Source of the DNA: Chitinophaga sp. CF418
GTDB taxonomy: Bacteria > Bacteroidota > Bacteroidia > Chitinophagales > Chitinophagaceae
NCBI RefSeq assembly: GCF_900142925.1
Contig: NZ_FRCN01000010.1
Span: 62,001 to 126,000, forward strand
Direction: 5' to 3'
DNA: 64,000 nucleotides
In this document: positions 9,153 through 18,537 of the stretch, in pieces
How positions within the stretch are numbered: position 1 is the stretch's first letter
How the letters are laid out: each line of letters starts with the position of its first letter
The notes under the pieces: model-generated
Told to the model about the DNA's origin: nothing
Database searches by the model: none
Seen by the model: only the letters and a program-made list of their open reading frames with translations
Program-made: the position numbers and the translations under genes

Positions 9153-9226
9153 TCCGGGTGCCTGACAAGAGAGACAGGCGTTTAAGCAATTTTCAGGAGC
9201 TCACTTTTGAGTTCCTATTGTTGTTA

Positions 9227-11521
9227 TCATCTCGGATCTGATTTACTTACCAGTTGATATTCCTTTGGAGGCTCTTTATGCTGCAGATGGCGGACAAAAT
9301 AATCCCACCGGCGGCGCATCATATAGGGACTGTCTGCCGCAAAACCATGCCTGGCCTGAGGGAATATGATCAGATCATAATCCTTGTTCGCTTTTGTTAA
9401 AGCATCTACCACTAACAAAGTATTATAAGGTGGTACATTATCATCCATCATACCATGAGCCAACAGCAGTTTTCCCTTCAGGTTGCCGGCGTAAAGCGCA
9501 TTCGCTTGTTTGGCATAGTCAGATTCGGAAGTAAGGCCGTTGTAACGCTCGCCCCAGTCATCTTCATAACTACGATTCTCGTGATTGCCTGATTCTGCAA
9601 TACCTACTTTGAAGAAGTCGGGATAACGGAACATAGCGGCAGCAGTTGCAAAGCCACCTCCGGAGTGTCCCCAGATACCAATACGGCTGGTGTCGATATA
9701 CGCATAATGTGCCGCCAGCTGACGGATACCGGTGATCTGGTCGGGCAATGTGTTTTCTGCCATGTTACCGTAGTTCATATCATGGTAACTTTTGCTCCGC
9801 AAGGGATTACTGGTACCTTCAAGTACCATGACTACGAATCCCAGCTCAGCAAGTGCCTGGTGATCTAACCGGGCTGACAGGAATGACCAGTCACGCACAC
9901 CGCCTCCCTGTGGGCCTGGATATATATAATCTATGATAGGGTATTTCTTTTTGCTATCCAGGTTTGTGGGGGTAAACAGCAAGCCATAGATATCTGTTTT
10001 GCCATCATGTGCCTTTACTGAAAAAGGCATTGGCGCTTTCCATCCGGTAGCTTTGAGGCGCGTTATATCGGTTTTCTCCAGGCTGACAAGCAGCTTACCC
10101 AGGCGGTTGCGCAAAACCGTCGTAGCAGGGATATCTGGCTGTGAATAGCTGTCGATAAAATATTGACCATCTGGTGAGAAAGTCAGCTTATGATTACCTG
10201 GCTCCGGGGTAAGATCAGCGAAACCACTACCGTCGAAATTTATTCTACAGAAATGACTAAAATAGGGATTACGTGTGTCCAGGCCACAGGCATTGAAAAA
10301 GATTACCCTACTCTGTTCATCGACCTGCTCTACACTGGTAACCAACCATTGTCCTTTAGTAATTTGGTTCTTTAAAGACCCGGTGGCGGCGTCATACAGG
10401 TACAGATGTCCCCAGTCATCACGTTCACTATACCAGATAATTTCATTTGACTTTTTCATATAACGCCAGTTAATGGCATCCTGTCCGGATTCAAATTGCG
10501 TGGCTACGTTTTCTCCGAAGACTTCGCGAACTGTACCGGTAGTGGCATTAGCGATACGCAATTTTTCCTGTTTGTGATTGCGGGAAGTGGATACGAATGC
10601 CAGTTCTGTATTATCGTCGCTCCAATCGACATCGTCGAAGGTGCCGCTGGAAGATATATCATCACTTAGTGTACCGCGGTGCGGATCGGCAGGCACCTGT
10701 AAGGGGATAACCTTTGCCTGGTTAACGTCAATGATCACCCGGTGGATCATAGCAATGGCAGAATCACCAGCTAATGGATACTTCCAGGTTTTCAACGTCG
10801 GCTTACCAATATTGGTAGTAACAAGGTACATGTCGCTTACGTGGCGCTGATCCTGTTTGAAGGTTGCTATTTTACGGGAATCGTGCGACCAGCGTAATAC
10901 AGGTTTGTCGCTGGCGCGCCAGCCGGCATTATCCGTAGCATAACCGAAATCTTTAACACCATCGGTAGTAAGTGCGCGTTCAGGTCCATTGGGTAGTTCG
11001 CGTACCCATAAGTTATTGTCTTTTATAAAAGCGGCAAGCCGGCTATCAGGAGAGATCACTTCACTCCGGCTATTGCCAGCCTCCGATGACTGTTGCCCGG
11101 TTTTCCGACTTTGGTAAGACTGTAAATCACAGATCCACCCCTCCCCTCCTATATTAAACGCAATGCTTTTGTTGTCGTTCATAAACCGGAAAAAGTGAAA
11201 TGGCAAAGCATAGGGCTTATAGTTTGCGCCCGTCGCTTTGGACAAGGACGTCGCCAGTTTTTCCTGATCAAAGGCGACGGTGCGTGTGCCTTTTACCGGA
11301 TTGACCAGCATAAATTCGCTACCACGGGCTGTAAGCACCCGGTACCAGAAGCGACCGTCTTCCAGCCATTCGGGAGAGAACGTGCCGTTATCCACTAGTG
11401 GAGCGGTATTATAAATAAGCCGGCTTTCTGCGAAGCGGTAGTCGTTAACGGGAACAGCCTGCTGAGCGCTAAGCTTGCAGACTGCAATAACACAGGAGAC
11501 AGTTAAAAGTATTTTGTTCAT
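9227..11521 (-). CDS. S9 family serine peptidase (dipeptidyl peptidase IV type)
   Basis: 764 residues from the ATG at 11521, where a proper signal peptide begins (MNKILLTVSCVIAVCKLSAQ). The first two thirds form a beta-propeller with WSHDSRKI/SPDGQYF-type repeats (DPPIV_N). The C-terminal 250 residues are the alpha/beta-hydrolase domain. The likely triad is Ser620 in GHSGGG, an Asp in MMDDNVPP near 693-694, and His725 in QARHGF. The classical Tyr of GWSYGG is replaced by Gly. It cleaves dipeptides (usually X-Pro/Ala) from peptides in the periplasm. It stands alone, with no operon partner on its strand nearby. Confidence 0.94.
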   Translation of the reverse strand: MNKILLTVSCVIAVCKLSAQQAVPVNDYRFAESRLIYNTAPLVDNGTFSPEWLEDGRFWYRVLTARGSEFMLVNPVKGTRTVAFDQEKLATSLSKATGANYKPYALPFHFFRFMNDNKSIAFNIGGEGWICDLQSYQSRKTGQQSSEAGNSRSEVISPDSRLAAFIKDNNLWVRELPNGPERALTTDGVKDFGYATDNAGWRASDKPVLRWSHDSRKIATFKQDQRHVSDMYLVTTNIGKPTLKTWKYPLAGDSAIAMIHRVIIDVNQAKVIPLQVPADPHRGTLSDDISSSGTFDDVDWSDDNTELAFVSTSRNHKQEKLRIANATTGTVREVFGENVATQFESGQDAINWRYMKKSNEIIWYSERDDWGHLYLYDAATGSLKNQITKGQWLVTSVEQVDEQSRVIFFNACGLDTRNPYFSHFCRINFDGSGFADLTPEPGNHKLTFSPDGQYFIDSYSQPDIPATTVLRNRLGKLLVSLEKTDITRLKATGWKAPMPFSVKAHDGKTDIYGLLFTPTNLDSKKKYPIIDYIYPGPQGGGVRDWSFLSARLDHQALAELGFVVMVLEGTSNPLRSKSYHDMNYGNMAENTLPDQITGIRQLAAHYAYIDTSRIGIWGHSGGGFATAAAMFRYPDFFKVGIAESGNHENRSYEDDWGERYNGLTSESDYAKQANALYAGNLKGKLLLAHGMMDDNVPPYNTLLVVDALTKANKDYDLIIFPQARHGFAADSPYMMRRRWDYFVRHLQHKEPPKEYQLVSKSDPR

Positions 11522-12020
11522 AGTCAAATCCAGATGCATGAGCATGTTAAATTCTGGCTTAAAGGTAAAGATTGTGCGTCTGTACATTCAGGCCGTTATT
11601 ACAGAAAATCTCAATTTAACGAACAAAGTGTATATCTCAGGAAGATTTTTTCTAACGGTAAAGTGGTTGCCACCACCTGCACCGGTTAGCCGTGCCGCAT
11701 AGTCGTAGTGCCAGGGAATAAACAACATGCTTGGGGCAAATAATTATCCTAATTTTGCCTGTAGTGAAAATATACAGCTGGTGACGGTCATACCCACTTT
11801 CTTCGATGGATTTAAGCACAAACCGGAGACCACCTATGGCAATATCAATGTTGATATTTGTGCGTTCATGATACCTAATTTCCAAAGAAAGAACTTCTGT
11901 GACGCCATTCTCGAGTCGCCCTGGAATGAGTGATCAGCAGAAGGCAAAGCAGTGCTGAATTGTGGTCGAAATAACAGACCGATTACTGATTGACTATACA
12001 CCCGGATAGAAATATGCAGT
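11522..12020. other. Gap with only weak reading frames
   Basis: This stretch lies between the peptidase start and the haem-binding gene stop. Two overlapping opposite frames of about 70 codons exist (11727-11933 plus strand, 11652-11885 minus strand), but neither shows a recognisable domain, a signal or a start context. I see no RNA gene or clear terminator. It may contain decayed coding sequence. Confidence 0.4.
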
Positions 12021-12485
12021 TCAATTTATTGTAGCAAGACTGTCCCTAAGTTTACTTGTCCATGCTATTATCTGTTGCTTCTCTCCATCTGTAAGCCGGG
12101 CATCTTTATGCAATAAGGTATAAGATGATAAGGGCATAGTACCTTCATTAATACTGTTTTCAATTGCCCGAAGTTTACTTATCCGCCTTTTGGATGAGTA
12201 AGACCCGAAATCACTAAAATTAAGCTCCTCTCTCCCCTCGCTGATATGATGTGCCAACCACCAGCCACCGGGTTGTATATGGGAATACCAGGGATACCGG
12301 GTATTATTGCTATGACAGTCGTAACAGGCAGATTCGAAAATCGTCTGTACATTGGCAGGAACCAGGTACACTTTTGTAATATCTGTCTGTAATACCTGCC
12401 CGCTTTCATTGCGGGCAGGTTGTATAAACTGAATAGCAACGAAAGCAATTAATAGCACCAACAACCATTTCTTTGTCCGCTGCAT
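12021..12485 (-). CDS. Membrane-anchored haem-binding domain protein
   Basis: 154 residues. A single N-terminal hydrophobic helix (about 7-21) is followed by a periplasmic domain with one c-type haem motif, CYDCH (Cys54, Cys57, His58), set in FESACYDCHSNNTRYPWYSHIQP. This is the pattern of the Haem_bd family (PF14376), common in Bacteroidota. A distal ligand could be a His in HHISEGREELNFSDF. It starts 6 bp after the stop of the DUF3347 lipoprotein, so the two are co-transcribed. It probably works in periplasmic electron transfer or metal redox chemistry. Confidence 0.9.
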   Translation of the reverse strand: MQRTKKWLLVLLIAFVAIQFIQPARNESGQVLQTDITKVYLVPANVQTIFESACYDCHSNNTRYPWYSHIQPGGWWLAHHISEGREELNFSDFGSYSSKRRISKLRAIENSINEGTMPLSSYTLLHKDARLTDGEKQQIIAWTSKLRDSLATIN

Positions 12486-12491
12486 GTTCTT

Positions 12492-13079
12492 CTATTTTAG
12501 TTCTTCTTTAACCGTACCACAGGTAGGCATTTCCTTACCCAAATAGGGATTGGAGATCTCCTTTGTTTCACTGATCCAATCTGCCCCCTTACCATTGTTA
12601 TACATGGGGCAATGATCGTAATAGAGCTGTCGCCCGGCGCCAAACGTCTTCACAAGTTCATATATGTCTTTACTCAGCATATCAAAATGTTCACGCTGAT
12701 GTTTGATATTACCGGCATTCTTTCCAATATGCTCCGCATGTTCCCTCGCATCACTCTCCACATCTTCATAAGTCTTTTTCTGTTCCGCCGTCAATGATGA
12801 TTTGTCAAATTTCTGAAATGCCGTAACCATGGCATCACCGGCGGCAGCTGTCCCTTTGTCATTGTCACTTGCCAATGTGTTCTTCATTTCCAGGTAGCTG
12901 CTAACAATCTCTTTAACAGGAGATGCTGATTGCTGGTTATCTGTTGCCGCGGCTGCGTTGCTGGTAGTGACTTCTGTGGATTGTACAGTGTCACCGCCCG
13001 TTTTTGATTGGTTATTATTGCTATCACAGGCTGCAAAAAAAACTATACTGGCGGCTGCCATAAAAATAATGTGTTTCAT
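12492..13079 (-). CDS. DUF3347 lipoprotein (copper/metal-associated)
   Basis: 195 residues. The lipobox FFAACDSN puts the acylated Cys at 18, followed by a Ser/Thr/Ala-rich linker to about 55. The domain from about 55 to 195 carries the DUF3347 signatures YLEMKNTLASDN and, at the C-terminus, LYYDHCPMYNNGKGADWISE and YLGKEMPTCGTV. The conserved Cys/Met/His residues of this tail suggest metal binding. The family is found beside copper efflux genes and fused to membrane-fusion proteins. Here it pairs with the haem-binding gene and a His-rich protein, which fits a periplasmic metal-handling role. Confidence 0.9.
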   Translation of the reverse strand: MKHIIFMAAASIVFFAACDSNNNQSKTGGDTVQSTEVTTSNAAAATDNQQSASPVKEIVSSYLEMKNTLASDNDKGTAAAGDAMVTAFQKFDKSSLTAEQKKTYEDVESDAREHAEHIGKNAGNIKHQREHFDMLSKDIYELVKTFGAGRQLYYDHCPMYNNGKGADWISETKEISNPYLGKEMPTCGTVKEELK

Positions 13080-13221
13080 CTTCTGATTTTTACTCTACAG
13101 TTATTAATTTGTAAAAGGCGTGAGCACCCCAACAGGGGAAGGGTATGCCACCGCAAATGTTTAAAAAACAAGTATTCTCCAGAGCAATAACACCCTGAAT
13201 GCACCGTAAAAAAACATTAAA

Positions 13222-13677
13222 TCAAATCTGAAAACTCTGTATAGCTATGCGTATGTCGGGTATCGGAGGATGATAACTTCGGACAAAATACCTGCTATTT
13301 ACTTTTGCCCGGGAGGAGGCCCAAAGATCAACATTGTAGAAAGTGGAAACGAATACAATAAAGAATGCAGGGTTAATGCTAAAATCCAGGGCCGGAGACC
13401 TGGATTTATCAGTCTGGATAACTTTGATCACATTATCATTGCAACAGTTATCCTTTTCTTTCTTTTGAGGATGGTGATGATGATGATGATTTACATCAGC
13501 CTGGTGGTGTGATCCTTTTGTTTGCGCGCCCCCCGTTTCGTTATGTTCATGATGATGTGTGGGATTGAAGCCCATATCCAGCCCTACAGCACATGCAAAA
13601 CCGACAACCGTATTCAGTAAAAATACGGTTAGCAATAGTGCCGCTTTGAAGCGTTGTATGGATGTATTCCTTTTCAT
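13222..13677 (-). CDS. His-rich HYC_CC_PP family protein
   Basis: 151 residues. An N-terminal membrane or signal segment (about 10-30) is followed by a very His-rich stretch (THHHEHNETGG, then six consecutive His near 64-69), a KDNCCNDNVIKV motif with paired Cys, a second hydrophobic segment, and the tail SYHPPIPDIRIAIQSF. The combination of CC and PP(I)PD motifs is that of the Bacteroidota HYC_CC_PP family, usually located beside TonB receptors and heavy-metal efflux genes. It probably binds Cu or Zn in the envelope. It reads toward the DUF3347/haem-binding pair with 142 bp between. Confidence 0.85.
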   Translation of the reverse strand: MKRNTSIQRFKAALLLTVFLLNTVVGFACAVGLDMGFNPTHHHEHNETGGAQTKGSHHQADVNHHHHHHPQKKEKDNCCNDNVIKVIQTDKSRSPALDFSINPAFFIVFVSTFYNVDLWASSRAKVNSRYFVRSYHPPIPDIRIAIQSFQI

Positions 13678-13922
13678 CAGAGTAGCTTGGCGCCTCTACC
13701 AGTTTACCTTAATTGAAAATAAAAGGTAGCGACGGCATCCGAGCAAAAATAATGGTAATTCTGAACTAATTGTTATACAATTTTTTGCTTATTTTATATT
13801 ATTGTGAGTTTAATTACACCTTCTTATCCATTCTCATCAACGAAAGATATATCCTCAAATACACCTGCAAGGCCATATTTACCTATTTTAGCCAAAAAGA
13901 TTCAACCTGTTTAACCATCACC

Positions 13923-14087
13923 ATGAATATCCAACTGCTGCTAACTCATATGAGGCAATTCATTGAACCTACACCGGAAGAAATCACCTTCCTGGAGTCT
14001 GGTTTAATTGCAAGACCTTTTAAACAGGGAGAGGCCATCGTTAAAAGTGGTGATCCAGCCCGCTATCCGGCATTTGTAAATATTTAA
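13923..14087 (+). pseudogene. Truncated Crp/Fnr-family regulator (N-terminus only)
   Basis: 54 codons from the ATG at 13923 match the beginning of Bacteroidota Crp/Fnr proteins: an LLxHMRQFIxxTPEE start, then ARPFKQGEAIVKSGD and PARYPAFVN, where intact members continue into the cyclic-nucleotide-binding barrel. The frame stops right after AFVNI at 14087. The following 70 bp show no continuation in other frames, and the DNA-binding domain is absent. I read it as a deletion remnant. A short expressed peptide cannot be excluded. Confidence 0.65.
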
Positions 14088-14160
14088 AAGCCAGTTTAAG
14101 CTATCAAGAGATCCATACAGATATGTTTCGCTGCCACGTTAACAAGTACATCTCAGTCCT

Positions 14161-14730
14161 ATGATCAATTTCATCATTCCAGGTGACAATGGTCATTTTC
14201 CTTTTACGCTTGGCAAAGGAACTTTATATATGCTTTGGACAATCATTGCAATACTACCATTGCTGGCTTTGGGCTGGTTCTTATTGTCGCAAATAGAACT
14301 TCAGATTGACAGCAGGATTCCCCAGGTATCGATGCGATGGGCAGGCGTCGGGCAGGCATTAGTTATATATCAGGAAGAAACATGGTGGTTGAGCGTACGG
14401 GTATTACTCTTCAAAAAGAAATGGCCTCTTGCAGCGATAATCAACCGGGATGCGAAAAAAAAGAAGCCAGTAAAAAAAATTAAAGATCGCAGACATGCAA
14501 AGAAACGGATAGGCATAAGGAGAATACTGACACTGATCAAAACCTTCAGGGTGGTTCATTGGGAAGCTGCGATCGACAGTAACGATGCAATATGTAATGC
14601 ATGGATGTATGCTCTAAACTTCTTGCCGTATACACAGCAACACTTGCTCATCAACTTTCAGGACATAAATTATTTCACGATAACAATCAGGAATAAGGCA
14701 TGGCGATTACTATATGCGTGGATAAAGTAA
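14161..14730 (+). CDS. YtfI-like (DUF2953-type) membrane protein
   Basis: 189 residues with one transmembrane helix at about 24-43. A basic Lys/Arg-rich middle (about 90-120, KKKKPVKKIKDRRHAKKR) is followed by a C-terminal domain beginning TFRVVHWEAAIDSNDAIC and ending INFQDINYFTITIRNKAWRLL. The arrangement of a TM helix, a basic linker and a V-x-W-x-x-x-I-D/G-x-x-D-A segment resembles the DUF2953 protein YtfI of Bacillus. The gene right after it is a Spore_YtfJ homologue, as in Bacillus ytfI-ytfJ, which strengthens the match. The function is unknown and no sporulation genes are seen here. Confidence 0.65.
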   Translation: MINFIIPGDNGHFPFTLGKGTLYMLWTIIAILPLLALGWFLLSQIELQIDSRIPQVSMRWAGVGQALVIYQEETWWLSVRVLLFKKKWPLAAIINRDAKKKKPVKKIKDRRHAKKRIGIRRILTLIKTFRVVHWEAAIDSNDAICNAWMYALNFLPYTQQHLLINFQDINYFTITIRNKAWRLLYAWIK

Positions 14731-14761
14731 GCGAATCTTTCACTTTGTAAAACCTAATTTT

Positions 14762-15151
14762 ATGGCAGTCAATCTTGAAGAGGCAGTAAAGCAGCTCATA
14801 GATTTTCTCAAAACAGAAACAAAGACTGAGACGGTTGTTGGACAACAGTTCCAATTAGGCGAATTTAGTTGTGTACCGGTTATACGGCTTGGAATGGGGC
14901 TCGGTTATGGTGGCGGAGAAGGTCACGGAGATATGTCCGGAAAGGGCAAAGGAGAAGGAACAGGAACCGGTGGCGGCGCAACCGGAGGCATGGGCATATC
15001 ACCTATCGGATTCCTGGTTACACGCGGGGATCAAATATCTTTTATTTCCACGCATACAAGCAAGGGATTAGGCGCAGCCTTTGAAAAAGTACCAGATTTA
15101 CTTGAAAAAATGCTGGAGAAGAAAAATGATAAAGCTCCTGTATCACAATAA
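14762..15151 (+). CDS. GerW/YtfJ-family protein
   Basis: 129 residues. It has the Spore_YtfJ (PF09579) plan: VGQQFQLGEFSCVPVIRLGM, then a glycine-rich stretch (GLGYGGGEGHGDMSGKGKG to GTGTGGGATGGMG, about 42-80), then ISPIGFLVTRGDQISFIS and a C-terminal helix. Bacillus GerW is a spore germination protein, but family members occur in many non-sporulating bacteria with unknown function. It lies 31 bp after the YtfI-like gene, so the pair is likely an operon ending at the terminator at 15203-15240. Confidence 0.88.
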   Translation: MAVNLEEAVKQLIDFLKTETKTETVVGQQFQLGEFSCVPVIRLGMGLGYGGGEGHGDMSGKGKGEGTGTGGGATGGMGISPIGFLVTRGDQISFISTHTSKGLGAAFEKVPDLLEKMLEKKNDKAPVSQ

Positions 15152-15202
15152 TGATAGAAAGCAGCTGAGTACTATTACATTATTCCCCCACAAAGGTAAA
15201 AC

Positions 15203-15240
15203 CGGGTAAGCAGAGGAAACACTGTCTTATCCGTTTTTTT
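15203..15240 (+). terminator. Rho-independent terminator after the ytfI/ytfJ-like pair
   Basis: CGGGTAAG (15203-15210) pairs with CTTATCCG (15226-15233, one G-T pair), followed by seven Ts. Confidence 0.75.
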
Positions 15241-15335
15241 CATGCATTGCGGGGACAAGAACAGCCAAACCGGTACCGCCACGGCTTTGCTGTATAAGTG
15301 CGGTTTGTTCAAGCGTAGTAAATTTACTGAATTAT

Positions 15336-16355
15336 ATGCTTATTCCAATAGCTTTCCCCCGCCTTACTCCCCCACCTGGCCAGTGTACAATACTTGCCGG
15401 CGATGTTGGGGGAACCAAAACCGATCTGGCCATCTTTCGACGCGATGATGCCACCCTGACTTCCGTAAAACAAGCGCAGTTTAAAACAAGAGAATTTCCA
15501 GGTCTTATTCAAATGATTGCTTATTTCCTGGAAGGCGAAAATATGCCCGATGTGATTTCATTAGGCGTTGCCGGACCTGTTCAGGATGGGAAAGTTTGCA
15601 TCACGAATATTCCTATGGCTGTAGACAGCTTTGACATATCTAAGCATTTTAGTCATGTTCCGGTTCTGCTTGTGAATGATCTCGAAGCAACAGCGTATGG
15701 TTTGTTTGCACTGACTCCCCGGGATACTTTTGTTATACATGAAGGGAAGAAAGCTATACGAGGAAATGTTGCTGTAATTGCACCAGGTACCGGCCTTGGC
15801 GAGGCGGGCCTTTATTCAGATGGAAATGCATCGCATCCGTTTGCAACAGAGGGCGGGCATTGTGATTTCGCACCACGTAATGAGCTGGATACCGACCTTT
15901 ACATGTATCTGCATAAAAAGTTTGGTCATGTGAGCTGGGAAAGAGTAGTCAGCGGCCCCGGCATCTGTAATATATACGACTTTCTGGTCAACGAAAAACA
16001 GCGGAAACCCTCTTTGCTGATCACAGAAAAGATGCAGGGCCATGACCGCGCAGCTATGATCACAAAGAATACGGACACTTGTCCGGTTTGTAAAGAGACT
16101 ATTGAATTATTCATGAGATATCTGGCGGAAGAGTCGGCCAATCTTGTTCTAAAATTTAAAGCAACAGGTGGTGTGTTCATCGCAGGGGGTATTTTACCCC
16201 AAATTCTTCAGCTTGTGCAAAAGGATATTTTCATGACATGTTTTTGTGACAGCGGACGACTGAAGACATTATTGCAGGATGTTCCGGTAAAGATTATTTT
16301 AAACAGAGAAGCCGCTCTGCTTGGGGCAGCATGGTATGGGTTCTACTCCAGGTAG
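15336..16355 (+). CDS. glk: Glucokinase (ATP-dependent, ROK-independent Glk type)
   Basis: 339 residues. It has the phosphate-binding motif LAGDVGGTKTDLAIF near residue 20, the sugar-binding VNDLEATAYGL near 115, VAVIAPGTGLGEAGL near 150, EGGHCDFAPRNELD near 172, and ERVVSGPGICNIYDFL near 200. These are the hallmarks of PF02685 glucokinase rather than ROK kinases. It phosphorylates glucose to glucose-6-phosphate in the cytoplasm. It stands alone between the terminator at 15240 and a convergent AraC gene. The first 14 residues before QCTILAGDVGG may be an over-extension. Confidence 0.93.
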   Translation: MLIPIAFPRLTPPPGQCTILAGDVGGTKTDLAIFRRDDATLTSVKQAQFKTREFPGLIQMIAYFLEGENMPDVISLGVAGPVQDGKVCITNIPMAVDSFDISKHFSHVPVLLVNDLEATAYGLFALTPRDTFVIHEGKKAIRGNVAVIAPGTGLGEAGLYSDGNASHPFATEGGHCDFAPRNELDTDLYMYLHKKFGHVSWERVVSGPGICNIYDFLVNEKQRKPSLLITEKMQGHDRAAMITKNTDTCPVCKETIELFMRYLAEESANLVLKFKATGGVFIAGGILPQILQLVQKDIFMTCFCDSGRLKTLLQDVPVKIILNREAALLGAAWYGFYSR

Positions 16356-16391
16356 TTGCTTTATGGAATATAGTGATGAATATTTTGATGG

Positions 16392-17234
16392 CTATATCTG
16401 TTGCTGCTTTCTGTACTGTGCCGGGCTGATGCCATTATACTTTTTAAACAATCTGTTCAGGTGACTTTTATCTGTAAATCCCAGGCTGTCTGCAATTTCA
16501 TTGAGCCGCATACTACTATGCAATAACCGGCTTTCTACCATACGTAGTTTATAGTGCATAATGTATTCCTGTAACGTTTCGTTGGTATGCTTCTTAAAAT
16601 AACGCCCGAGGTAATTTTCGGATATACCAAATTGCTGACTGATGACTTTAGCCCTTATCTTTTCGGGTGCTGCGATATTCGCCTGAACATATTGCAGGAT
16701 TTCCAGTGCTTTTTCCTCTGTGTTTTCATTTACCATCTCTGGCAAACGGGTCGTAATGTTGCGAACAATCAGCATGAGAATAGTATCGATAAACTGCAGC
16801 AATAGCTCCTGATGATAAAAATCCCGTTCATGGTGCTCTCTGATGATTGCTTCCATGATCGACTTGGCCACTATCTGATCACCCTTATTTTTTAAGAGAC
16901 TCCCTGATTCCTGGTTCGCATTCTTTAATATGTAGGCTATACTTTGCCGGGAACGTTCCTGAAGCTTGGATGAACCAATATAGGATTCGTTAAAACGAAC
17001 AAACAGCAATATTGTCTGTTTTTGTATGTCAAAGTGATGCGTATCGCCAGGTGTAATAAGAAATAAATGACCGGGCAAGTAATTAAGGCTGGATTCATTC
17101 ACAATGTGCCCGCCCTTTCCTGAAACAATATATATCAACTCAAAAAAACTATGGGAATGGATTGGTCTCGGACATTCATCCATCGGTTCCGAAAGCGCTA
17201 TCTCGAAGGGTTCGTATAAATGTGCTTTTATCAT
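16392..17234 (-). CDS. AraC-family regulator with cupin sensor domain
   Basis: 280 residues. The N-terminal cupin (about 15-90) includes PIHSHSFFELIYIVSGKG and LFLITPGDTHHF. The C-terminal double HTH (about 180-280) ends MRLNEIADSLGFTDKSHLNR followed by LFKKYNGISPAQYRK. The cupin domain suggests direct binding of a small, probably sugar-like ligand. It is transcribed divergently from the MDR oxidoreductase starting at 17367, with 132 bp between, and probably regulates that gene. Confidence 0.93.
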   Translation of the reverse strand: MIKAHLYEPFEIALSEPMDECPRPIHSHSFFELIYIVSGKGGHIVNESSLNYLPGHLFLITPGDTHHFDIQKQTILLFVRFNESYIGSSKLQERSRQSIAYILKNANQESGSLLKNKGDQIVAKSIMEAIIREHHERDFYHQELLLQFIDTILMLIVRNITTRLPEMVNENTEEKALEILQYVQANIAAPEKIRAKVISQQFGISENYLGRYFKKHTNETLQEYIMHYKLRMVESRLLHSSMRLNEIADSLGFTDKSHLNRLFKKYNGISPAQYRKQQQI

Positions 17235-17366
17235 GGTACGAAATTACACCTTTATGGAAAATTAGTACACCAAATAACTCCCCATAATTGTACAATTTTG
17301 CTACATCAATTTTCGCCCAGGCTGTCCCATCAAGACTTCCGGCATCATAAAACTAAATTTTCAGCA

Positions 17367-18374
17367 ATGAGTACAGTACAAACTAACAATAGCATGAAAG
17401 CAATGGTACTTGAAAACTTTGGAGATGCTTTCAAACTGAAGGAATTACCTGTTCCCACTCTGGCGAAAGGGCAAGTACTTGTCAAAATCATTGCCAGTGG
17501 TATCAATCCGCTGGATACAAAAATCAAACGTGGTGAGGGAAAACATGCCAAACAGCAGGTACCTGCCATACTGGGACTGGACCTTGCCGGTATTGTGGTA
17601 AGTACCGGTGAAGGAGTGACCTCCTTTCAACCAGGAGATGAAGTATATGGTATGGCTGGAGGCATTGGCGGCCGTCAGGGCACATTAGCGGAATATGCTG
17701 CGGTGGACGCCGATCTGCTGGCCCTCAAACCGGCTAATCTCAGTATGCAGGAAGCCGCTGCTTTGCCACTGGTGTTTATTACCGCCTGGGAAGGGCTTGT
17801 AGACCGGGCGAATGTAAAGACTGGCCAGCGTGTACTGATTCACGGCGGCGCAGGTGGCATTGGGCATGTTGCTATACAGCTGGCACGTTCATTTGGCGCG
17901 TCAGTATTTGCAACCGGCAGCAGCAGATCATTGCCGCTAATAGAAAGCCTGGGCGCAACGCCTATTGATTATAACAGTCTTTCAGTAAAAGATTATGTTG
18001 AGAAATATACTGGTGGAGAAGGGTTTGACATCGTTTTTGACACCGTTGGCGGAGAAACACTGGACAAATCATTCGAAGCTGTACGTAATTATACCGGCCA
18101 TGTTGTAAGTGCATTGGGCTGGGGAAGTCATAGCCTCGCCCCGCTCTCTTTCAAAGGAGCTACGTATTCCGGCATATTCACACTCCTGCCTATGCTGACA
18201 GGAAAAGGAATGAAACATCATGGAGATATCTTACGGGAGGCAGCGGCACTTGCAGAAAAGGGGCAATTGAAACCCCTGCTGGACAAGAGGATACTTTCAC
18301 TGGAAGAAGCAGAGATTGGCTTTAAGGCAATTGAAAGCGGTGCGGTTACGGGCAAATTGGTAGTGAATATTTGA
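17367..18374 (+). CDS. MDR-family NAD(P)-dependent oxidoreductase (quinone reductase type)
   Basis: 335 residues from the ATG at 17367, chosen because conserved sequence begins at MKAMVLENFGDAFKLKELP and the upstream frame crosses the AraC promoter. The GroES-like domain contains GINPLDTKIKRGEG and LGLDLAGIVVSTGEGV. The Rossmann domain contains VLIHGGAGGIGHVAIQLAR, and the C-terminus carries EAEIGFKAIESGAVTGKLVV. No zinc-binding cysteines are visible, which points to the zinc-free quinone oxidoreductase/enoyl reductase branch. Its substrate is unknown, probably a reactive alkene or quinone. It is divergent from an AraC regulator. Confidence 0.92.
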   Translation: MSTVQTNNSMKAMVLENFGDAFKLKELPVPTLAKGQVLVKIIASGINPLDTKIKRGEGKHAKQQVPAILGLDLAGIVVSTGEGVTSFQPGDEVYGMAGGIGGRQGTLAEYAAVDADLLALKPANLSMQEAAALPLVFITAWEGLVDRANVKTGQRVLIHGGAGGIGHVAIQLARSFGASVFATGSSRSLPLIESLGATPIDYNSLSVKDYVEKYTGGEGFDIVFDTVGGETLDKSFEAVRNYTGHVVSALGWGSHSLAPLSFKGATYSGIFTLLPMLTGKGMKHHGDILREAAALAEKGQLKPLLDKRILSLEEAEIGFKAIESGAVTGKLVVNI

Positions 18375-18537
18375 CCCGTTCATTCTTACGGGAAATACTC
18401 AATTTGCAGTACTACATTTATACGATTCAGATAACTAGCTTGAAATCAAATTCTATTACCCTATTCATGTCTGGTTTCATCGCGAATTTCAGCTCAACCG
18501 GCAAACCGGCTTTGATGTTTTACGTAGCTAAGAAACC

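Noticed and set aside
11652..11933. Two overlapping opposite frames of about 70 codons
   Set aside because: No domain, no start context and no conservation clue; kept only as a gap note.
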